A DNA stretch of 64,000 nucleotides from Dehalococcoidia bacterium (GTDB taxonomy: Bacteria > Chloroflexota > Dehalococcoidia > Tepidiformales > Tepidiformaceae), in the NCBI GenBank assembly GCA_020432045.1, contig JAGQHB010000109.1, positions 1 through 64,000 on the forward strand. Reading direction: 5' to 3'. Shown here piece by piece: positions 59,434 to 64,000 of this stretch (the first letter of the stretch is position 1; the number at the start of each line of letters is the position of its first letter). The notes beneath the pieces were generated by a model that saw only the letters and a program-made list of their open reading frames with translations, was not told the DNA's origin and searched no databases. The position numbers and the translations under genes are program-made.

Positions 59434-60078
59434 GTGCGCATCGGCCTGATTACCGACACACACCTTCCCTCCCTGACACGCAGCCTCGACGAACTCGGCT
59501 CGTCTGTTGGGGACGCGATGCGGGGCGTTGACCTGATCCTCCACGCGGGCGATGTGACATCCCCGCGCGTGCTGGACTGGTGCGAGCAGTTTGCGCCTGT
59601 ACTGGTCGCCGAAGGGAACAACGACCTGTTTATGGACCCGCGGATGTCTGCCGTCCAATTCCTTGATGTCGAAGGGTTTCGCGTCGGCATGGCGCACGAG
59701 CTGAGGCCGGAATCCCGGCCCATTCAGCAACTGTTTGCGTCTGCACTTGGCGGGGAACAGGTCGACATCCTGATCGGCGGCGATACGCACGTGGAGCGTC
59801 TCGAATACCGGGAGGGCGTGTTGCTGGTGAACTCCGGAAGCCCAATCCTGCCGCATCACCTCTCGACACGATTGGGGACAATCGGGATCCTGGAGGTCAC
59901 GCCGGGCAGGGTCCGGGCTGAAATCGTTCACCTGGGCCACAGCGATGGGTTGCGGAACCCAACGAAACCAAGGCACATGGTGATCCAGGATCGTCTCGTC
60001 GTGGAGGCGTCGCTGGATGGCAAGCCTCTTTCGCTCGCCGATTTCCCGCCACCGCACAGCCACCGGCCATCGGCGTAG
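59434..60078 (+). CDS. YfcE/MJ0936-type metallophosphoesterase
   Basis: A 214-aa calcineurin-like phosphoesterase, usually a phosphodiesterase with manganese or other metals. Metal motifs are ITDTHLPS, LHAGDVTS, EGNND, MAHE and IGGDTHVERLE with NSGSP near the end. GTG 59434 opens with RIGLITDTH, the normal start. It precedes the P450 gene by 10 nt, but each appears to have its own -10 box. Confidence 0.92.
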   Translation: MRIGLITDTHLPSLTRSLDELGSSVGDAMRGVDLILHAGDVTSPRVLDWCEQFAPVLVAEGNNDLFMDPRMSAVQFLDVEGFRVGMAHELRPESRPIQQLFASALGGEQVDILIGGDTHVERLEYREGVLLVNSGSPILPHHLSTRLGTIGILEVTPGRVRAEIVHLGHSDGLRNPTKPRHMVIQDRLVVEASLDGKPLSLADFPPPHSHRPSA

Positions 60079-60081
60079 CAT
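60076..60081 (+). promoter_or_regulatory. Putative -10 box TAGCAT for a leaderless start
   Basis: TAGCAT ends 7 nt before ATG 60089 and overlaps the stop codon of the phosphoesterase gene. Confidence 0.55.
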
Positions 60082-60088
60082 AGCGGCT

Positions 60089-61288
60089 ATGGACCTCGAT
60101 CTTACCGACCGGGAAGCCATTCATTCCCCTGCGAGCTACTTCGCGCGGGCGCGCGAGAAGAGCGGCGACGTGCAATGGAGCGACCATCACCGTGCATGGG
60201 TACTGCTTTCGCACGCTGAGGTGGAAGCAGCCTTCCGAGAAAGCGAAGTCCTTTCGGCGGACCGCAGCGGGAGCTTCGCGCGCGTGGCACGGAGCCGGGG
60301 CGAGGCATTCCAGGTGGTGGTCGACCTCCTCACGAACTGGATGAACTTCCGCGACCCGCCAGTGCACACGCGCCTGCGTGAGCCGGTGAGAACCGTGTTT
60401 ACGCCGCGAGCAGTGGCAAAGCTCGAATCCGACATCCAGGAAATCGTCGATTCGGTCCTCGACGGCTTTGACGGGGACGCGGTGGACCTCGGAGCGGCAT
60501 TCGCAAGGTCGATCCCGGCACTCGTGATAGCGGCGATCCTCGGAGTTGATGCAGCGGACCGTGGCCGATTCCAGGGCTGGTCGGACGACATTGCAAAGAT
60601 GGTGTTTTCGATGGAGCCGGGAAGCGCGGACGACGCGCCCGTGGTCGCCGCGGCTTCGGAGTTCTGGGCGTTCTTTGGACGGCTGGTTGAGCGGGAACGC
60701 GTCCACCCGACCGGCACGCTACTAACGGCGATTGTGCAGCATCGCAACTCAGACCTGACGGAAGCGGAATTGATCGGGCTCTGCACGCTGATCCTCTTTG
60801 GCGGGCATGAGACCACCACGACGCTCCTGACGAGCTCGTTGGCGTTGCTGCTGGAACAGCCGGAGCGGATGCAGTGGCTGCGAGAGAACCCGGACGGCTA
60901 CGCGACGGCAATCGAGGAGTTCATGCGTGTCGGCGGGCCGGCACGAACGATGCCACGAAAGATTGCCTCGACGCACGAACGTGGGGGCCGGACGCTGGAA
61001 GCCGGGCAGAACGCATTCCTTTGCATTGCCGCTGCGAACCACGATGAGGACGTTTTCACGGACCCCGGGACGGTCGACCTGACACGGGACCCGAACCCCC
61101 AGTTAGGGTTCGGCTGGGGCGTACATTTTTGCCTCGGCGCGAACCTTGCCCGGCTGGAGGCCACGGTGGCGCTGCGCACGCTCCTGGACCGGTTCCCGCG
61201 GATCAGGGCGGCCGGCCCGATTCCAGAAGTCAGAGCGAGCGCGATGGGTTTCGGGCGGCGTCCGATTCACGTTTCGCTGGGTAAATAG
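60089..61288 (+). CDS. Cytochrome P450
   Basis: A 399-aa soluble bacterial P450 (monooxygenase). It has the I-helix GGHETTTT, the ExxR motif in EEFMR, and the heme loop FGWGVHFCLG with the Cys ligand. It needs separate redox partners, which are not in the window. With the Ltp2-like/DUF35 pair nearby, oxidation of a steroid- or isoprenoid-type compound is one possibility. The substrate cannot be told from sequence. Confidence 0.95.
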   Translation: MDLDLTDREAIHSPASYFARAREKSGDVQWSDHHRAWVLLSHAEVEAAFRESEVLSADRSGSFARVARSRGEAFQVVVDLLTNWMNFRDPPVHTRLREPVRTVFTPRAVAKLESDIQEIVDSVLDGFDGDAVDLGAAFARSIPALVIAAILGVDAADRGRFQGWSDDIAKMVFSMEPGSADDAPVVAAASEFWAFFGRLVERERVHPTGTLLTAIVQHRNSDLTEAELIGLCTLILFGGHETTTTLLTSSLALLLEQPERMQWLRENPDGYATAIEEFMRVGGPARTMPRKIASTHERGGRTLEAGQNAFLCIAAANHDEDVFTDPGTVDLTRDPNPQLGFGWGVHFCLGANLARLEATVALRTLLDRFPRIRAAGPIPEVRASAMGFGRRPIHVSLGK

Positions 61289-61334
61289 TCCCCGGTGGCT
61301 GACCGGAGGGAGTTCGTCAGCCGACTCTCCAACT

Positions 61335-62333
61335 GTGGTGGACGACGGGGATAGAGGATTCAGCGATAGAGCTGCCGCAGCGATCGAAGTGCACGACCTG
61401 ACACGGTTGTTCAGTGGGACGACCGCGGTCGACAGGCTTTCGCTTCGGGTGGAGCGCGGTGAGATCTTCGGGTTCCTTGGGCCGAACGGGGCAGGCAAGA
61501 CGACGACCCTGCGAATGCTTTCAACGCTCCTGCGGCCAACCGCCGGCGAGGCATGGGTCGCAGGGTTCGATGTAACAAGAGAGCCGATGGAAGTGCGTCG
61601 ACGGCTGGGAGTCATGACGGAACGGCCGGCACTGTATGAGCGTCTGACAGTGGATGCCAACCTGCGGCTGTGGGCCGAAGCGCATGAGGTCCCGGACGCC
61701 GATGGCGCTATCAGAACGGCACTGGAGGCCGTCGACCTGGGCGATCGCCGCCACCATTCGGTGAGCAGCCTCTCGAAGGGGTTGCGGCAGCGGGCGTCAC
61801 TGGCAAGGGCGATCCTGCACCGGCCGGCGGTATTGTTGCTCGATGAGCCATCATCGGGGTTGGACCCGGCGGCGGCGGTACAGGTCGAGGCAATGATCCG
61901 TGAGCTCGTCCGGGATGGGACGACCGTGTTCCTCAATACGCACCGGTTGGCGGAGGCTCAACGGCTGTGCGATCGCGTCGCGATCCTCAAGACGGGGTTG
62001 GTCGCGCTTGGAAGGCCCGCGGAGCTGCGCGCCCGGATCTTTGGCAACGCAATCTCCGTGCAGCTTGCTGACCCGCTCACGGTCGCCGTCACCGAAGCCG
62101 TCCGCCGGGTACCGGGTGTAGAGCATCTGGCGGCCCAGCGGACATCGTTCGAGTGCCGGCTGAAGGATATCGAAGAGGGGACGCCGTGTGTTGTTGCTGC
62201 TGTCGTTGCAGCCGGCGGCCGTGTGCTGGAGGTGAAGGCGGCTGGCGACCTCGAACAGGCGTATCTCGACCTCGTGAGCGGTGATTCGAGCCAGCCAGGA
62301 GTTCAAGAACCGGGGCTTCGGGAGGCAGCATGA
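61335..62333 (+). CDS. ABC transporter ATP-binding protein (exporter type)
   Basis: About 332 aa with Walker A GPNGAGKTT, the signature SLSKGLRQRASLARA, Walker B LLLDEPSSGLDP and the switch His in LNTHRLAEA. The C-terminal 90 residues are the extension typical of ABC-2 exporters (DrrA/CcmA-like). The start is one of the two adjacent GTGs at 61335/61338; the first is used here and no ribosome site is clear. The gene is coupled to the permease by ATGA. Confidence 0.92.
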   Translation: MVDDGDRGFSDRAAAAIEVHDLTRLFSGTTAVDRLSLRVERGEIFGFLGPNGAGKTTTLRMLSTLLRPTAGEAWVAGFDVTREPMEVRRRLGVMTERPALYERLTVDANLRLWAEAHEVPDADGAIRTALEAVDLGDRRHHSVSSLSKGLRQRASLARAILHRPAVLLLDEPSSGLDPAAAVQVEAMIRELVRDGTTVFLNTHRLAEAQRLCDRVAILKTGLVALGRPAELRARIFGNAISVQLADPLTVAVTEAVRRVPGVEHLAAQRTSFECRLKDIEEGTPCVVAAVVAAGGRVLEVKAAGDLEQAYLDLVSGDSSQPGVQEPGLREAA

Positions 62334-63076
62334 GGACGACGCTGGGCCACTGGTTTCCACCCGCCATGCGGGCACTGATACGAAAAGAGTTTCGCGAGTA
62401 CCGGCACCACCGCGCGATCCTGCTCACGGGGCTCGGGCTGCCACTCGTGTTCATGATGCTGCCGTTTCTGAACCTTGTTGGATTCGACCCCGACGCGCCG
62501 CCCGACAAGGTGAATCTTGCTGTTGGACAATCGATGTTCGTGTTCTTTCTGACGCCAGCAATCGTACCTGCTGCCCTCGCTGCCTATTCGATCATCGGGG
62601 AGAAGGAACAGGGAACGCTCGAAGCTATCCTGACACTCCCACTGACGGACCGGCAGTTTCTGCACGCCAAGATTTTCGCTGTGGCGGCGCCGGCGGTCGT
62701 AGCCTCGTCGCTGGTCTACCTGGGGTTCACGGCGCTGAGCGCGTTGGTGGTCAAGGAGCCCCTCCGATCAGAAGTACTAGACCCGATATGGTCCGTGGGC
62801 GTGCTCGGATTGGGGGTGCCGCTGGCGCTGTTCTCGACATTGACGGGCCTGAGTATCTCGGCCCGGGCGAGGGATCTGCGAGTAGCGGAGCAGCTTGCAG
62901 GGATGGTGATCCTTCCGGCGCTGGCGCCCGTTGCACTGGTCGCGTTCCGCGTTGTGCCGGTGAACCTGGCGACATGGGCGACGTTCTTCGCGGTCGTGAT
63001 GCTGGTCGACCTGCTCTTGCTGGCGGTGGCATACCGGACATTTGAGAGAGAACGCGCGATCGCCCTGGCTGCCTGA
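62330..63076 (+). CDS. ABC-2 type transporter permease
   Basis: A 248-aa membrane protein with about six helices and the N-terminal basic segment RALIRKEFREYRHHRAILLTG typical of ABC-2 permeases; GEKEQGTLEAILTLPLTDRQFLHAK is the family coupling region. It forms an exporter with the ATPase before it. The substrate (drug, lipid or polysaccharide) is unknown. Confidence 0.92.
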   Translation: MRTTLGHWFPPAMRALIRKEFREYRHHRAILLTGLGLPLVFMMLPFLNLVGFDPDAPPDKVNLAVGQSMFVFFLTPAIVPAALAAYSIIGEKEQGTLEAILTLPLTDRQFLHAKIFAVAAPAVVASSLVYLGFTALSALVVKEPLRSEVLDPIWSVGVLGLGVPLALFSTLTGLSISARARDLRVAEQLAGMVILPALAPVALVAFRVVPVNLATWATFFAVVMLVDLLLLAVAYRTFERERAIALAA

Positions 63077-63087
63077 CCGTGATCCTG

Positions 63088-64000
63088 TCAAACGGATTGG
63101 GACGACTCCCGCCGGACAGCCAGGAACGGCACCGCGAGAAAGAGGGCCGCCTGGAGAAGATAGACGCAGGAGTTGGCGAAGGCGGCGCCGTTGATGCCGC
63201 CGAGCTCGGCGCCGGCATACCAGGCGGCGATGCCAACGATGAGGACGGCGCCGGAGATAATGGAGCACGTGCGTCCTTCTCCGCGTGCCATGAGAGGTAA
63301 GAAGACAGAGACCGTAATCGCGCGTGCTACTATCCCCGGTGCTAGCAGGATGGCCACTATTCGAGCACTGGCGAAGTTCTCACCAAACACGGGTCCCACC
63401 AACAACCAGGAGGCAAGTAGCACAGGGACCATCAAGCCAGCCACAGCGACTGCCGAGATCACGGCGATTCGGATCACATCCCGGTCAGGCAACGAGGAGC
63501 GATCCTCCACCACACTGGCACCAATCGCGTTCCCGAGGTACTGCCCAACCTCAGAAACGTTCACAGCGACGCCGTACACTCCAACTGCGGCGGATCCACT
63601 GACGGCCGCAACAATGAACTGGTCGGCGCGAGCCAGCAGCCCTTCTGCCAGCATGCCGCCGTAGTTCCGGGCCGAGAGCGTTCGCAATTCACGCGCTGGT
63701 AGCGGTGCACCGACCCCCCAACGTGGCACAGCGACAACGAGTTGGGCCAACAACGCTGCAAGCGAGCCGGCGGCGAAGAGCCAGAGGGCGCCAGCCACAG
63801 AAGGGTGTTCGATGAGAATGAGCAGCCCGAGACCAGCCGAAAACGTTCCGACACTCAGCAGCCGAGCGGAGTGCATTGCTTTCATCGCTTTGGCTGACAG
63901 CAAGCCTCCGCCAATATCGGCCACGAGCACGTTGATAGGCACAATGCCGAACAAGACGACGGCAAGGAGCGATGGCGAGACCGCGAAAATCGAGGGAATC
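63088..64000 (-). CDS. Oligosaccharide flippase-like membrane protein (partial)
   Basis: A polysaccharide-biosynthesis/MATE-like membrane protein cut by the window end. At least 304 aa are visible, with about nine to ten hydrophobic segments (for example TISVFLPLMARGEGR and SLLAVVLFGIVPIN). The frame stays open to base 64000, so the true start lies beyond it; the TTG at 63954 is not the start because the helix pattern continues upstream. It probably moves lipid-linked sugars across the membrane. It ends convergent to the ABC permease. Confidence 0.85.
   Translation of the reverse strand, partial: IPSIFAVSPSLLAVVLFGIVPINVLVADIGGGLLSAKAMKAMHSARLLSVGTFSAGLGLLILIEHPSVAGALWLFAAGSLAALLAQLVVAVPRWGVGAPLPARELRTLSARNYGGMLAEGLLARADQFIVAAVSGSAAVGVYGVAVNVSEVGQYLGNAIGASVVEDRSSLPDRDVIRIAVISAVAVAGLMVPVLLASWLLVGPVFGENFASARIVAILLAPGIVARAITVSVFLPLMARGEGRTCSIISGAVLIVGIAAWYAGAELGGINGAAFANSCVYLLQAALFLAVPFLAVRRESSQSV

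Noticed and set aside
1-64000. tRNA, rRNA or known riboswitch genes
   Set aside because: No T-loop GGTTCGA-type motif with matching stems, rRNA-like stretch or recognisable riboswitch core was seen in the intergenic regions by eye; a covariance-model search was not possible.

Overview
The window is about 64 kb of dense, GC-rich bacterial chromosome with short intergenic gaps and many ATGA/GTGA stop-start overlaps. The gene content fits a Chloroflexota bacterium, perhaps near Dehalococcoidia. Supporting traits are a fused AccD-AccA carboxyltransferase, RNase J, FtsK, Tat genes, SelB, a sortase, extracytoplasmic-type signalling, abundant CoA chemistry and no lipopolysaccharide genes. The lineage is an inference from gene content, not a database result. 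No tRNA, rRNA, CRISPR array or insertion sequence was seen.

Layout. 1-7.7 kb: acyl-CoA metabolism (a fused tandem class III CoA-transferase, crotonase, acyl-CoA dehydrogenase, SDR, hotdog thioesterase and MaoC-like protein), interrupted by two lower-GC unknown genes. 7.8-9.9 kb: a zinc-ribbon coiled-coil gene coupled to a serine-recombinase homologue that has lost its catalytic residues. 10-21.4 kb: a housekeeping block (yceD-rpmF-fabD-fabG-nusB-acpP, tatA-tatC, a small ORF, UDG, rnj, ftsK, accDA). 21.4-25.4 kb: TauE-like permease, sortase, a 1-kb stretch of small Cys-containing ORFs with its own promoter and terminator, a DtxR-type metalloregulator and a membrane-anchored unknown. 25.3-30.7 kb (minus strand): selB, hemW, glycerophosphodiesterase, Crp-type regulator, SirB1-like. 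30.8-33.6 kb: a Zn/Mn-type ABC importer with a palindromic operator candidate. 33.7-36.2 kb: MBL-fold hydrolase, GcvT-like protein and a Nudix-like unknown. 36.2-43.5 kb: pstSCAB-phoU divergent from a PhoB/PhoR-type pair, with 11-bp-period Pho-box-like repeats between them. 43.5-46.9 kb: APH-type kinase, ECF sigma/anti-sigma pair, PEP-mutase-family lyase, SnoaL-like protein. 47-50.2 kb: ruvC, yebC, a hairpin-rich gap, malQ. 50.2-55.7 kb: a giant secreted protein (about 1,835 aa) with nine PKD repeats and a propeller-like tail. 55.8-64 kb: D-2-hydroxyacid dehydrogenase, crotonase, a DUF35/thiolase-like pair, phosphodiesterase, P450, an ABC exporter and a truncated flippase.

How the genes work together. 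The acyl-CoA enzymes at both ends, with the cytochrome P450, suggest breakdown of lipids or isoprenoid/steroid-like compounds. Several of these enzymes lack the textbook catalytic residues, so they probably do related but different chemistry. Metal and phosphate supply each have a transporter with visible regulatory DNA.

Most notable signals. (1) The 23.0-23.9 kb small-ORF region: a promoter, a 15-codon Cys-containing ORF with an ideal Shine-Dalgarno sequence, an intrinsic terminator, two coupled small ORFs and a 67-aa Cys-rich ORF directly upstream of a DtxR-type gene. (2) The conserved-looking but catalytically dead recombinase. (3) Ten gene starts with a TANNNT box 6-9 nt upstream and no ribosome binding site, which points to routine leaderless transcription.
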